This document shows, piece by piece, positions 21,478 to 32,764 of a stretch of 64,000 nucleotides of DNA. How positions within the stretch are numbered: the stretch's first letter is position 1; each line of letters opens with the position of its first letter. The stretch lies in contig JAKCPI010000996.1 in NCBI GenBank assembly GCA_023213315.1, forward strand, positions 19,528 through 83,527. Direction: 5' to 3'. This stretch comes from Euborellia annulipes. Lineage: Eukaryota; Arthropoda; Insecta; Dermaptera; Anisolabididae. The position numbers were made by a program, and so were the translations under genes. A model generated the notes under the pieces. That model did not search any database, was not told the origin of the DNA, and saw only the letters and a program-made list of their open reading frames with translations.

Positions 21478-21615
21478 AGCCGAGGCAATAAAGCAGCTAA
21501 GCTTATAATCCTGAGTTGAAAACAACTCGAGTTCAAATCCACCTTATGGCAATTCAACTCTTTGCGAGATTCCTCTTTCTGAGGAAGAAAACGGAAACCA
21601 CTTTAGTATGTGATT
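21478..21615 (+). repeat. tRNA-Leu/Ser-like SINE head
   Basis: GGAGCCGAGGCAATAAAGC is a passable box A. GAGTTGAAAACAACTC forms a long variable-arm hairpin, and GAGTTCAAATCC near 21528 is box B. The long variable arm suggests a type II tRNA ancestor. No CCA-ready acceptor stem closes, so it is more likely a SINE head than a working tRNA gene. Confidence 0.45.
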
Positions 21616-21825
21616 AGTCATAGAAACAAAAAATTAATATTTTTCTCTTGAATACTACAGCATATGAGTTCAAAAAGGCATTATTCTGATTATAATAAAT
21701 GTTTGGGAAAGTCTTTTATCGTGCCAAGTTTGTTAATTATTTAGCCAAAAAATATTCATGGTCCGGGGGAACTGGCATGACAATAGAGCAACAAAAGTAT
21801 AACCAATATCAAACATGGTGGAATC

Positions 21826-22140
21826 TCAATTGGGTGATCTCGAGGAACCAGAGTGTGGAACATCACCCGATTGCCATCGGTCTTCTTCTTCTTTTCTAGT
21901 CTTATTCCAGCAGTGCGGGGACGGCGGAATAGGTTTTTTACGACCGGAAGAAATAGAACAGGCCGGTCCGTCACACGGTCTGTCTGACGCCTGTTGAAAA
22001 TATAGAAGGAAGGGACAGAGATGTAAAGAACAGAAGGACTGTCAATCCCAGCTCGGGTTGCTCGTGGACGCCATCCAATTACTCATAAGATGTGGGCCCC
22101 TGAGTATTTCCGATTGCCATCGGTATTGGTCATAATTAAA
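21826..22140 (+). repeat. Small GTGACCCCGAG-type repeat split by a SINE
   Basis: Left part AATTGGGTGATCTCGAGGA..GTGGAACATCACCCGATTGCC, continuing after the SINE as CCATCGGTATTGGTCATAAT. Removing the insertion restores the pattern seen at 57948-58015 (GGGTGACCCCGAAG..CCCGGTAGTTATCGGTATT). Confidence 0.45.
21882..22109 (-). mobile_element. SINE with 15 bp target duplication
   Basis: Second copy of the family at 17649-17890. The perfect 15 bp repeats CCGATTGCCATCGGT flank it at 21867-21881 and 22110-22124. The CTTCTTCTTCTT end is next to the left duplication and would be the 3' tail if the element runs on the minus strand. Perfect duplications suggest a fairly recent insertion. Confidence 0.75.
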
Positions 22141-23269
22141 TATATAATAATACGATCCAACCTGTAATACAAGAATTAGAAAACATACACAGTCTAATTT
22201 AATTCTACGAGAGGTTGAATCAGTATTCGACCAAATTTAATCAATTATCCATACCTCTATATCTACGGTATTTATTTTACAGTTATTTATGCACTTAAAC
22301 TAAATGATCAGCATCTCTTCAAGACTTAGAAAGATGAAATCGGGGGAATTCATGTATCTGTATTAAGTTTGTTATTTATTTCGCAAAAAATGGGCAGTTC
22401 TCTCCAAATGAGTGTCATATAAACAAAAGAAAATTCGGTTTAAGATAAACTGCTCTTGATTGCTCCACTGTCTGGAAGAGTAATATCATTAATATCTCCA
22501 TAGACAAATTCACTTATTTGATTCCAAATGAAACAAAAGAATTATGAAGAAACATGTCACACCCTCTAATGTCAGGAACAATATACGAAGAAAGATTTTT
22601 ATATGTCTTGTCAGCTTCTTTTTCTTTTGTTTCTTTTGGGCGCGATGTTCTCCATGGTCAAGATGTCCCCTTCATGCTGCTTAATCCCTGATGATGGCTC
22701 ACAATCAACAAATTATGAATGACAGACCGACAAAGTCCCTCGTGCAATTCCAATAAGCCTGATCGGCCTGCACTGCATCAGCCGGGGATGACATCTGACT
22801 CACCCTGGGGAATCGTAGCAGGGGGAAATAATCAACTAATTTTGGGAGAGTTTATTTGGACAGATTCCAATTATAATAAAAAAACGAAACAAGCATTAAA
22901 AGTATAACAAATACTAATCAACAAAACAAGATGATCAAAACAAAAAACAAATCTAAAAAATTGACAAAATGAAAAAGAAATTTAATTCTAATTTAATTAT
23001 ATTTATGGATTACAAAAAAAATAAAATTGAAAAGCCATATCGCTAAATTATACATTTAACAAAAAAAAAAAAAAATGAAAATAATTTCAAAATCAATTTC
23101 AAAATAAATTATACCATATTGGAAAGTTTTTTTGTTTGTAAAATCAAATGACCAGATTGTATTTAATGAGAACATTGAGAAGCATAGCAAAATAACTAAT
23201 TCATTTAATTCATTTAGATTTTTGTTCTTCAAAAATTTGAAGTTTTAAGATCATATATTGTAAAAAAAA
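22141..23269. other. Spacer, no supported gene
   Basis: A+T-rich. A balanced patch at 22600-22860 has an open frame (22719-22907) with no recognisable domain and no good splice sites. Confidence 0.4.
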
Positions 23270-23842
23270 ATCTGGAGTGACTGTCACATTGTGCATGTTA
23301 CACCAGATTTTTCGTGTCGACATACATTTAGTTTCCGCTGATATATTAGAATTCAAGATGTAAAATTTATAAGTATGGCAAAATATTTATATTTTGTTGG
23401 CAACCATTTCTCCCAACATTCCTATGAAGTAGAAAAGTAAAGAGATCTTCAGAATATTTCAATGACAAAATGAGAATAAGCAAAGACCATCTAAAAAATA
23501 ATTGATTTTTGAACTTTAATCAAAATCGTTAGAGCGAGTTTTGAGAAAATCGAAAAAAAACTGAAAAAGTACATCAGTAAAGTACTAGTACTCTTTGGCC
23601 GATTTTGTTTAAAAGCTTATTTTCAGGGTACAAAACTTAAGTATAAATTTTCAACCCTCTAGCTCAATTCCTTCATGCTTAAAATTGAACACACACTCAC
23701 AGACAGACCATGTCGCGAAAACCACTTTTTCGGACTGAGGGGGCCTCAAAACGTGTATATCCGTCAAAATCTCGACATCGAATTTTTGACATGAAACCAA
23801 TACTTTCTCTATATATTAACATATATAGAGATAAGAGAAAAT
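23270..23842 (-). mobile_element. HINE-like element with collapsed hairpin
   Basis: Begins CTGGAGTGACTGTCACATTGTGCATGTTACACCAGA in pieces: the hairpin has lost its long middle, leaving about 40 bases. The body (AAAGTACTAGTACTC near 23580) and the terminal GATAAGAGAAAATA near 23830-23842 are present but diverged. An eroded copy. Confidence 0.65.
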
Positions 23843-24156
23843 AAAAATACAAATGCAACGTCATTTATCTCGACTCTATTTAATGCATTGTTGTGGGTTG
23901 CTTGCCTCCAGGAGCTGTCGGGTTGAAAATCAAAGAAGTGAAATTTTTCCAAATTCTTAGGTTCCAAGTTTGATCGAGCGACAACCCGACACCAGTGAGA
24001 TTTAAAAAGAGAATCCTCACCAGGTAGTGGGGGATGGCCTTTTATAACATTTTTTAAGGCTATAATCCTCCATTCCCGTGGGATCAGTGATACACATGCA
24101 AAGAGGTTAATTTTGCCCTTTTCTGTGGGAATCTTTGCATGTGTTTTTTGATCCAA
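23809..24156 (-). CDS. Unrecognised open frame, partly in HINE end
   Basis: About 90 codons of apparently ordinary amino-acid usage (for example Ile-Pro-Arg-Glu-Trp-Arg-Ile-Ile-Ala-Leu-Lys-Asn-Val) on the minus strand between the HINE and 24156. The frame then runs into the HINE terminus, so the last ~25 residues are artefactual. There is no ATG at the start. Tryptophans and a Cys-Arg-Val-Val stretch give it a protein-like look, but I cannot name a domain. Could be an exon or a transposon-gene remnant. Confidence 0.2.
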   Translation of the reverse strand: MDQKTHAKIPTEKGKINLFACVSLIPREWRIIALKNVIKGHPPLPGEDSLFKSHWCRVVARSNLEPKNLEKFHFFDFQPDSSWRQATHNNALNRVEINDVAFVFLFSLISIYVNI

Positions 24157-24329
24157 AAGTTATCAAATTTTGTTTGTTTTTTCGAATCTTATTTGATAAT
24201 CGAATTTTAAATTTTGTATCTCTCTATCTTTTTTTGGCTTCCCAACAGGATATCGAAAAAATGACCTAATATTAGAAGCAACTGGCTGTAAAGTAAAAAA
24301 AAAAAATATTTAAAGAACTTCAAATTGAT
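24157..24329. other. Short spacer
   Basis: No feature seen between the open frame and the SINE fragment. Confidence 0.4.
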
Positions 24330-24480
24330 GGCTTAAATAGAAATACCTGAACCCCAAATACATATATAAATTACAACGGTTATCGTATAAAGTCTTAAAA
24401 TGGCCAGAGTTGCCGAAAAGACTGTGTGAATGTGTGTGTGAGTGTGAGTGTGAATGAGAAAAAAAAAAAAAAACAAAAAA
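24330..24480 (+). repeat. 3' part of a tRNA-derived SINE
   Basis: GGCTTAAATAGAAATACCTG.., AACGGTTATCGTATAAAGTC, GCCGAAAAGACTGTGTGAAT, a GTGTGTGAGTGTGAGTG tract and an A tail: the 3' half of the family at 51504-51771. The tRNA-like head is missing, as in typical 5' truncation. Confidence 0.65.
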
Positions 24481-25829
24481 AAACTTCAAATTGTGTTACA
24501 GTTATTTGAAAATTAGCTTGATTATTATTATTAGGATATTATAAAATCGACATGTCAGAAAAACATTTTTCAATAGTTGATAGCCTATTAGTTTTATCAC
24601 TACGCGCATGACCTCGCTTAGCTGTTGTGGTGAAAAGGTGGGTGACTGTTACTCTACTCCATTGCCTAAATAATAATAATATAAGAGAAATTACAAAAAT
24701 CTCCCAAAATATAAAAATAGCATTAAAAATGTATCGAAATTCACTTTAATTTATTCATAGATTCCTTTAATTTTTAACATTCGGGTTTGTATCTAAGTTA
24801 AGATAAAAAATTACTAAACGAAAAGGTAAAGGTAAGATGTTCAAAGAAAAAGAAGATGAGAGGAGTGGGGGAGGGGGAGGGGTGGAAATCCCGACGATAT
24901 CAAATTGACATGGCTGAATATTTGAATTTTGCAACTGGCTTCTTTATATTCCCGCCTGGCTGTTGTTTTATTTAAAGGAAGGCCCTCTGCGCCCTTTCCA
25001 AGAAGACATCGTCTACGTTTAACATTTTAAACATCTCCCCTTTTTCGTAGAAAGAATATTTTCAAAATCCCACCAATAGTGGATGGGAGTCTTAATTTAA
25101 ACAAATGTGAATTAATGATAATACATTCATTTCCCATCCTAATTTAAATTTGTGTATAAATGAGTTTGAAGTAGGCGAAAGGGTGGAACGACTCTCGAGG
25201 GGGATGTTCGGACATATGCAAATAATTAGAGAGAAACAAGAAATGTCAATTACTGTATATATTGATTGAAAAAAAATGATAATTAAACTCCCACGTAGAT
25301 TGAAATTTTAATTAGAAAGATTTAAATTTGCTTGTTGCTTGGCGCAACTTTCTTTTTATTCTTGAATACAGACATAAATGGGAAATTGGAGAAATTTCTA
25401 AAATCATTGGAAGATAAAGGGTTAAGGAGGAACAGGAGCGAAGCTGTTACGCATGTTTTTCCCGATAAGAGGACGTTGTGTGTCATAAAAAGTATGCCCA
25501 AAAAATCAAGTAATTCAAAAATTTGCCAAGAGATGTCAGAATGGTAGCTAATAATATTTAATGCATTTGGTTGATTTTCATTGATCTTTTAACAATAAAT
25601 ACTTTATAAATGTTATTAAATTATGTACTTTTTAAAAGCATAAAAAATATATAAATATAGGCTAAAAGGGGATCGGCTGTTAGACTAGCCTGTCATCTGT
25701 TGCAAGAATGCTGAACTCATTTGACAGATGATTTTTAAATAAATCATCCTACGCTTATTTTAAAAATTTCTTAATTAATATGTGATTAATAATAACAATA
25801 AATTCATTTTTAAATTTTAAAAAATTAAA
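24481..25829. other. Spacer, no supported gene
   Basis: A+T-rich with a GGGGGAGGGGGAGGGG-like G-run patch near 24868-24882. The open frame at 25332-25547 (lysine/serine-rich, no ATG) has no recognisable domain. Confidence 0.35.
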
Positions 25830-25943
25830 GATTATTGGGACAGATTGTTTTTTTTTTTTGTATTTCCTTAATAACAAAAAAATTAATGACGATAATTTTT
25901 TAATAGGTCATTAAAAAAATTATAACTTTCTGTCCCAATAATC
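25830..25943. mobile_element. Tiny TIR element
   Basis: GATTATTGGGACAGA at 25830-25844 is mirrored by TCTGTCCCAATAATC at the right end. The interior is T/A-rich and partly self-complementary. About 114 bp, consistent with a short MITE or foldback. No clear target duplication. Confidence 0.5.
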
Positions 25944-26103
25944 ACTTAAGAATTAAAAAAAAACCGCATTTAAAAATTCCTTATAATAGTCTAGTTTTTT
26001 AAAGTACGTTTAGACGTCGCTCCTGAACCCCCTTAAATTGCGAAAAGGGTATAATAAAAAGGTGCAATTATATAAATCCACGGAATGGATTCCATCATAA
26101 AAA
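25944..26103. other. Short spacer
   Basis: No feature seen. Confidence 0.4.
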
Positions 26104-26226
26104 GGAGAAAGTATTGGATTCATGTCGAAAAATCGATGTCGAGATTTTAATGGATATACACGTTTTGAGGTCTCCTAACCAAAGGTAAGAGAGAGTTGTG
26201 TGCTGGGCGATCAGTCACACCAAATT
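26104..26226 (+). mobile_element. HINE-like element with large internal deletion
   Basis: Only about 120 bp: GAGAAAGTATTGGATTCATG.. at the 5' side, joined directly after GAGGTCTCCTAACC to the second hairpin half (AAAGGTAAGAGAGAGTTGTGTGC..GTCACACCA). Both ends are retained and the body is lost. Confidence 0.65.
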
Positions 26227-26974
26227 TTTTAAAATTATATTTCTCAATACTGCTATTATTATCAGAAATAAAATAAATAAAATGTTAAATTGTCAGGTAA
26301 AAATACAACTGGCGGATGCAGAGAGCAATTCAAAAGTGACATTAATCCTTTAGAGTATGCATTATTATTATTTAGCATGGTTGCCCTCCCCTTCCCTTGA
26401 CGTTGAAGTCGCTGCTGTTAATTGCCCCCCTCGGCCACTAATGAAAACATGTCAGTAATAAATATTACACCATACATGGTACGAATTTACCTAAATAGAC
26501 AAGAGATTTCCCATCTGACCTATTAGGCAATCAAAGGGAAGGGAAGGGAAGAGAATATCCATCCCTTCCTCCTGTCTCCTCGTGGGGGCAATAATCTCTT
26601 TCTGACAAAAGATAAACGCCAATTAGATAGGAAATTGTTGGCTTTAAAAAAGATTTCAGATCAAATGAACTGTTAATGCTGTTGAAAAATAATCTACGTA
26701 ATTAAATGAATATTGTTTGGTACTTTCTAAAATTGAATTCCTAAGAAAAAAATGTTAAAAAAGGTAAACTACATAAAATTATTTTAGTAGCCTAACTTAG
26801 ATTTTCGAAAAAAAGATTTTTTTTTTTTAAATTAATCACAAAAAATAAAAGTTATTTTAAAAAAATTCGGTCTATATCTTATAGATAATTAAATTAGTAA
26901 GCTTTGATGGTCTTCTTGCTTCAATGAGAATGGACTAGTATGTATAGAATGAATTATTATGAAATGAAAGTATT
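26227..26974. other. Spacer, no supported gene
   Basis: Mostly A+T-rich, with a balanced patch at 26370-26600 including GGGAAGGGAAGGG. No repeat ends or exon-like frames. Confidence 0.4.
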
Positions 26975-28068
26975 GGAGGGCATCTAAAGGGGAATGAAAT
27001 GAACATGAGGACAATCAGACACTTAGCTAGCCAACTCAGTCAGCCAGCCAGCCAAGCTCTCAAGACTTGGTACTGTCTGGTCAGCCCTGACCTGACTAGT
27101 CTGTATTGGTCTGAATTGCCATGAAATAAATGAATTGAGAGGGTAACTAAAGGGGAATGCAATCAGACACTTAGCTAGCCAACTCAGTCAGCCAGCCAGC
27201 CAAGCTGTCAAGACTTGGTACTGTCTGGTCAGCCCTGAACTGGACTAGTCTGTATTGGTCTGAATTGCCATGAAATGGATGAATTGAGAGGTCACGAAAG
27301 GGGAATGCAATGAACATGAGGGCAATCAGACACCCAGCTAGCCAGCCCAGTCAGCCAGCCAGCCAAGCTGTCAAGACTTGGTACTGTCTGGTCAGCCCTG
27401 AACTGGACTAGTCTGTATTGGTCTGAATTGCCATGAAATGGATGAATTGAGAGGGTAACTAAAAGGGAATGCAATCAGACACTTAGCTAGCCAACCAGTC
27501 AGCCAGCCAGCCAAGCTGTCAAGACTTGGTACTGTCTGGTCAGCCCTGAACTGGACTAGTCCGTATTGGTCTGAATTGCCATGAAATGGATGAATTGAGA
27601 GGTCACGAAAGGGGAATGCAATGAACATGAGGGCAATCAGACACCCAGCTAGCCAGCCCAGTCAGCCAGCCAGCCAAGCTGTCAAGACTTGGTACTGTCT
27701 GGTCAGCCCTGAACTGGACTAGTCTGTATTGGTCTGAATTGCCATGAAATGGATGAATTGAGAGGTCACGAAAGGGGAATGCAATGAACATGAGGGCAAT
27801 CAGACACCCAGCTAGCCAGCCCAGTCAGCCAGCCAGCCAAGCTGTCAAGACTTGGTACTGTCTGGTCAGCCCTGAACTGGACTAGTCTGTATTGGTCTGA
27901 ATTGCCATGAAATGGATGAATTGTGCCATGAAATGGATGAATTGAGAGGTCACGAAAGGGGAATGCAATGAACATGAGGGCAATCAGACACCCAGCTAGC
28001 CAACCCAGTCAGCCAGCCAGCCAAGCTGTTAAGACTTGGTACTGTCTGGTCAGCCCTGAACTGGACTC
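26975..28068. repeat. Minisatellite, about seven units of 148/163 bp
   Basis: Units contain CAAGACTTGGTACTGTCTGG, GAACTGGACTAGTCTGTATT and a CAGCCAGCCAGCCAAG run. Successive CAAGACTTGG motifs start at 27061, 27209, 27372, 27520, 27683, 27846 and 28030. The spacings are therefore 148, 163, 148, 163, 163 and 184. The 163 form carries an extra AATGAACATGAGGGC-like 15 bases; the 184 form has an added 21-base duplication (TGCCATGAAATGGATGAATT). Alternation gives a 311 bp higher-order period at the start. Minus-strand frames recur only because units lack stops; unit lengths are not multiples of three. Confidence 0.85.
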
Positions 28069-28177
28069 ATTTATTAACATACAAATAAGTATAACCTCCC
28101 ACCTCCTCTACTCTAAAACAGCAGATTTAGGGTTGGAAGACAAAGGAGTCGTGGATTTATTAAATCTAAAATTGCAT

Positions 28178-28230
28178 TTGGATACCAAATGGCTTAAATA
28201 AGAATGCCTGAATCCCAAATACGATACGAG
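28178..28230 (+). repeat. SINE fragment
   Basis: TTGGATACCAAATGGCTTAA and AATAAGAATGCCTGAATCCC match the central part of the SINE at 51504-51771. Both ends of the SINE are missing. Confidence 0.5.
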
Positions 28231-28258
28231 CTGTCGAGTGAGCGAAGATTTGTTTTGA

Positions 28259-29411
28259 CATAGGGATCGTGCGTGAAACATAGAGGCAGCACTATAGCCT
28301 AAGTAAGCGCTGTCTAGTGTTCTTTTGACAAACTTTGTGGAATGTAAACATTCATTGCAAACAATATAAAATATTTTAAAAAATGGAAAAAATAATAAAA
28401 TACTGATTTCAACTAGTTGTCAGTAATATTATACGCGGCCACAATGATGAAAAAGAGAAAAAAAAATATTCAACTCAAACCATGTCTATGCGGTAGTTGA
28501 AAAAACAAATTCTTTTGAAAGTGTCATAAGCGTCAAAGTCACATTTAAATCCAAATCATTCGTTTTATATTCAAGTTCTCATCAATATGAGGAAATAATG
28601 AATTTGGAACTTTAGATAAAATTTTAAAGTTCTTAATTCGTTCAAGATGTATCCTTACAGAAGCAATGTTGCAGGTTATGTTTCATCTACTTCTTCTGGG
28701 GTGAATTGGTCTTTGTGACCAAAAAGAGGATTTATTAGTACTTATTAGTTTATTATTTATTAGTACTAGCAGCTTTTAGTAATTCACGAATTTTTAATCG
28801 ACGGATACCTCACAAGGATTTTATATTTTTTAAAAATATTTTTGCTTCCAGGAAAAATCGAGGGAATATAAGACGGATGTTCCGATTTTTCGTTGTTTAT
28901 AAAATGAGTATTACTACAAATTCTCGAATTTTGATTTGCTACCCAGTCTTTTGGATTTTCTCTGAAATGGAAAAAAGTTTTAAGGTTAAGTTTTTATTAT
29001 GAAATAAATGTCATAAATATTAAGAACCTGGTTAACAAAATGAGTTATTTACATGCGTCTAGTTTAATCTCAAAATTCCTTTTAATTATATAATATATTT
29101 TTAATTAATTTTGGACTTGGACATAATTTTTTACTGTTTTTATCCACTGTTTACGTTTTGCTATTTTCATCTGGCTATCTGGAAATTTATAAAATTTCAC
29201 TTTCACATCCATTCCAGGTTTCTGAAGTGATGTATTATTACAGCCACGGATACAGCAATTTTTTCTTAAAGTCGACAAACCAAATAATCTCAATATATTT
29301 TATTAATAAATATTCAAAAATAAATCACATGTTAAATATTTAACAAATCCCCCGACTAATTAAGATGATTGCCACTAGTTGGCGCAAAGGTCTAGACGCA
29401 CGGTCCCTATA
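28259..29411 (-). mobile_element. THAP-bearing DNA transposon relic
   Basis: Outer inverted repeats TAGGGATCGTGCGT (28261-28274) and ACGCACGGTCCCTA (29396-29409) are followed inward by a second complementary pair, GCGC..CTAGTG (28308-28319) and CACTAG..GCGC (29373-29384). The ends abut TA on both sides. Inside lies a minus-strand THAP-domain gene remnant. P-element-like and related transposases begin with THAP domains, so this is plausibly such an element, but no catalytic domain is present. Confidence 0.5.
28794..29264 (-). pseudogene. THAP-type zinc finger remnant in two exons
   Basis: Exon 1 (29264-29135) encodes CCIRGCNN.., KFYKFPD and RKQWIKT, the first Cys pair, the FxxFP motif and the Trp of a THAP domain. 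Exon 2 (28961-28794) encodes NPKDWVANQNSRICSNTHF, the second Cys/His pair, then HPSYIPSIFP, which resembles the closing AVPTxF-type motif, and ends at TGA. Between them is an intron-like gap with a good acceptor (TTTTTTCCATTTCAG). The only visible donor, ACA|GTAAAA, does not keep frame, so the junction is decayed or another donor is used. THAP domains bind DNA. No ATG is seen. Confidence 0.6.
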
Positions 29412-29636
29412 CGAGCGAAAATTTGAGATACGAGCTTGGCATTTTTAGCGATTTAAGCTATATTTTTGCATATTTTAACAAAAACAATTAGGGGCATTTT
29501 TGGGGCTGGAACGGATTAATGGCATTTCAATTAATTTCAATGAGAAAAATTGCTTTGAGATACGAGCAAATTAACAAACGATCAAAGTTATTGAACGAAT
29601 TAAACTCGTATCTCAAGGTACCACTGTACAAATCAA
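29412..29636. mobile_element. Fragment of another repeat (GAGATACGAG family)
   Basis: TTGAGATACGAG (29424) and CTCGTATCTCAAGG (29610) form an inverted pair around sequence without a gene. ATACGATACGAGC at 28219-28231, left of the THAP element, looks related, so the THAP element may have inserted into this repeat. Confidence 0.4.
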
Positions 29637-30488
29637 GGTATTTAAAATAAAAGTCATAATTTATTTATATAAATTTCATTGATGAAATGTATTCATTTAA
29701 TTTTCGTGCGATATGAATAAAATAATTTTTGAATAAACATGAGTTTTAGGAAATATATGAATACAAATATATTTATATATACTGTATTTGGACATAAAAA
29801 TAAATTAAATGTTTTATATACAGTATGTTATTGAATTTTGAATTAACGTCATATGCGAAATAATAATTATATCCTTTTAATAACAATAAAATAATTTTAT
29901 TTATGTAAATTTCCTGAAAATTTAAATTACCTATAAATATGTAATGATATATTGATATTCTTTGAGTACGGAAACGACAGTTAGTGGAAGTTGAATGAAT
30001 TTTCTTTCCTATGAAGTACAAGAGTAAAGTGTGCTTCATAAGATTTATAAATTGATTTTTGTATGCCCGAGAAATTTTCAGGCCATGAAATTTAAACGTT
30101 CGGAAATTAAAAATTTAACAACTTGAAAGGAGTCGGGACTAATAGTGAAGAAAAGAACGAAGGAACGATCGGCCAGTTGGTTTATTGTTCCCAAATAAAC
30201 GAAAAAAAAAGCAGACGACGACGGAAAAGTGATCAAAATGGCGAACCACGCACGCCATTCCAACAAAATCACATAAAGACAACTATGTCGGGGATAAGGA
30301 AGCCCAAGAAGAGAGAAGATAATAAAATTTAATGTTCCAGCAGGAAATCAAATAGTCTGCGCAACATACACTATGTAAACTCACAAATAAAAGGTGAATT
30401 TTATTGTAGCTTATAGAGTCAATTTCTAAAAAAAAAAAAATATCTCTTCCAATAAGGAATTACATTCAACATCATAATTCAATTTCGA
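29637..30488. other. A+T-rich spacer with a HINE scrap
   Basis: A 60 bp HINE fragment lies at 30003-30060 (TCCTATGAAGTACAAGAGTA). The frame at 30123-30332 is lysine-rich and lacks any recognised domain. No gene is supported. Confidence 0.4.
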
Positions 30489-32180
30489 ATATGGGTCATT
30501 CCACGTCAGTTCAACCAGGCCATTTCACCCATAATCTCAGATTTTCATGAAACTTGGTATGTTTGTTCTATATATAAAGATAAGTAACAGCACCAAATTT
30601 CGATTTTTTATCTCACTTAGTTTTCGAGTTATGGCACTTTAAAGTTTTGATTTTTTCACCTTACGCGGCTTGAATAATGCCAAACAAAATGTGACATGGA
30701 AGAGAAAATAATTTCTCATTTGCTTATTTGACATCCAATCTTGATGAAATTTTTTTGGTAAGTTCTTTAAATAATAAGGAATTAGAAAAAAAATATATCA
30801 CGAGTCTAAGTTAATCCTAAAATATAAAAAAAAATTCATATTGTTGATTTTGTTTTAGTTTTGAAAACGCAAACATGGCTTAGCGCTAAAGCCAATATCT
30901 CCAAAAGGGAATGAGATATTCAAGAAAATTTTTTTTCTAAATAATCTACATGAAATGGGCTTTAATTTAGTAAAATAAAAATTTTGTGTATTTTGTTCCC
31001 TCTATTTCTAAAGTCCATTGCAAGTTTCAATATATAGTTTTACATGTTAAAAAGGTTTCAAGGGCAAAATGAAAATATACATTTTAAAAAAGCATCTAAA
31101 AAAATAATTGATTTTTGAATTTTAATAAAAATCGTTGCAGCAAATTTTGAGAAAATTGAAAAAAAACTGAAAAAGTACATCAGTAAAGTACTAGTACTTT
31201 TTGGCCGATTTTGTTCAAAAGCTTATTTTGAGTGTCGGGGAGGGTACCTAACTTAAATATAAAATTTCAACCTCCTAGCTCAATCCTTTCATGATTTCAA
31301 TTGAATTGATTGTGTTTTCGTCTCTGTACAGTTTTAAGCAGACACACACACAGTGTCCAGTTGAAATCATGAAAGAATTGAGCTAGGAGGTTGAAATTTT
31401 ATATTTAAGTTAGGTACCCTCCCCGACACTCAAAATAAGCTTTTGAACAAAATCGGCCAAAAAGTACTAGTACTTTACTGATGTACTTTTTCAGTTTTTT
31501 TCAATTTTCTCAAAATTTGCTGCAACGATTTTTATTAAAATTCAAAAATCAATTATTGTTTAGATGCTTTTTTAAAATGTATATTTTCATTTTGCCCTTG
31601 AAACCTTTTTAACATGTAAAACTATATATTGAAACTTGCAATGGACTTTAGAAATAGAGGGAACAAAATACACAAAATTTTTATTTTACTAAATTAAAGC
31701 CCATTTCATGTAGATTATTTAGAAAAAAAAATTTTCTTGAATATCTCATTCCCTTTTGGAGATAATGGCTTTAGCGCTAAACCATGTTTGCGTTTTCATA
31801 ACTAAAAAAAAATCAACAATATGAATTTTTTTTTATATTTTAGGATTAACTTAGACTCGTGATATATTTTTTTTCTAATTCCTTATTGTTTAAAGAACTT
31901 ACCAAAAAAATTTCATCAAGATTGGGTGTCAAATAAGCAAATGAGAAATTATTTTCTCTTCCATGTCACATTTTGTTTGGCATTATTCAAGCCGCATAAG
32001 GTGAAAAAATCAAAACTTTAAAGTGCCATAACTCGAAAACTAAGTGAGATAAAAAATCGAAATTTGGTGCTGTTACTTATCTTTATATATAGAACAAACA
32101 TACCAAGTTTCATAAAAATCTGAGATTATTGGTGAAAATTTTTTATTTTTTTGGTTGATTTGACGTGGAATGACCCATAT
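30489..32180. mobile_element. 1.7 kb palindromic element with captured HINE sequence
   Basis: Ends GGGTCATTCCACGTCA (from about 30493) and the complement at about 32161-32176. Each arm is about 810-820 bp (30489-31300 and 31361-32180), nearly perfectly complementary around a 60 bp spacer that holds an ACACACACAC tract. The inner 250 bp of each arm is HINE body (CAGTAAAGTACTAGTAC). The outer 560 bp is unrelated. No frame is coding. A transcript would fold into an ~800 bp double-stranded hairpin. This is a foldback-like DNA element, superfamily uncertain. Confidence 0.75.
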
Positions 32181-32764
32181 AAAAATTTTTTGTAATATAG
32201 AACAACATTAAAAAATTTTTATTTCTTCGCCTAAGATGATTTTAGGAATAAAATATATTGCTAGAAAAAAGGCCAAGGTGATCCTTAAAGTAACGTCATC
32301 AAAGAACATTCCAGTTGAATATTAAATTTTCTATCCTCTACGAAAGTGAAATTTTGAAATTTTTTTTAACTGGAATAAAAAATCCAAGTCCAAGTAGGGT
32401 TAGTAAAATTGTCTCAAAAAGTACCCCAATCAATTCATGAACAAACAAAAATCTTTTCGAAAATTAAAAACAAATTTTAATAATAATCCAAGCGAAAAAA
32501 TTTCAATTGAATTGGCTACCGATCATTTGAAATAAATAGAGAAATGGCCTTAGATGCCGAACAAAACTTTAAAACAAATTAATAAGAATGTGTTTTCAGT
32601 CTTTCAATCTTGACCAGTGCTGTCGTTTCGGGCCCATTTGCCACAAATTAAAAATATAGCCCAGGCGCCTACGGCAATTCTCATATACATCAATGGTATA
32701 TGCAAATATAAGTATTTATATTTGTATGAAGCAAAATTGCATCTATCTAAGCAACAATAACAGT
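32181..32764. other. Spacer
   Basis: A+T-rich, no repeat ends or exon-like frames. At 32600-32660 the text is more balanced but the open frame there has no domain and overlaps the hammerhead copy that follows. Confidence 0.4.

Noticed and set aside
26975..28068. Minus-strand frames of 60-78 codons repeated along the minisatellite
   Set aside because: Unit lengths of 148 and 163 are not multiples of three, so the frame changes between units; the peptides recur only because the unit lacks stops.
27000..28068. CRISPR-like array
   Set aside because: Units are nearly identical throughout with no repeat/spacer alternation, and the genome is eukaryotic.
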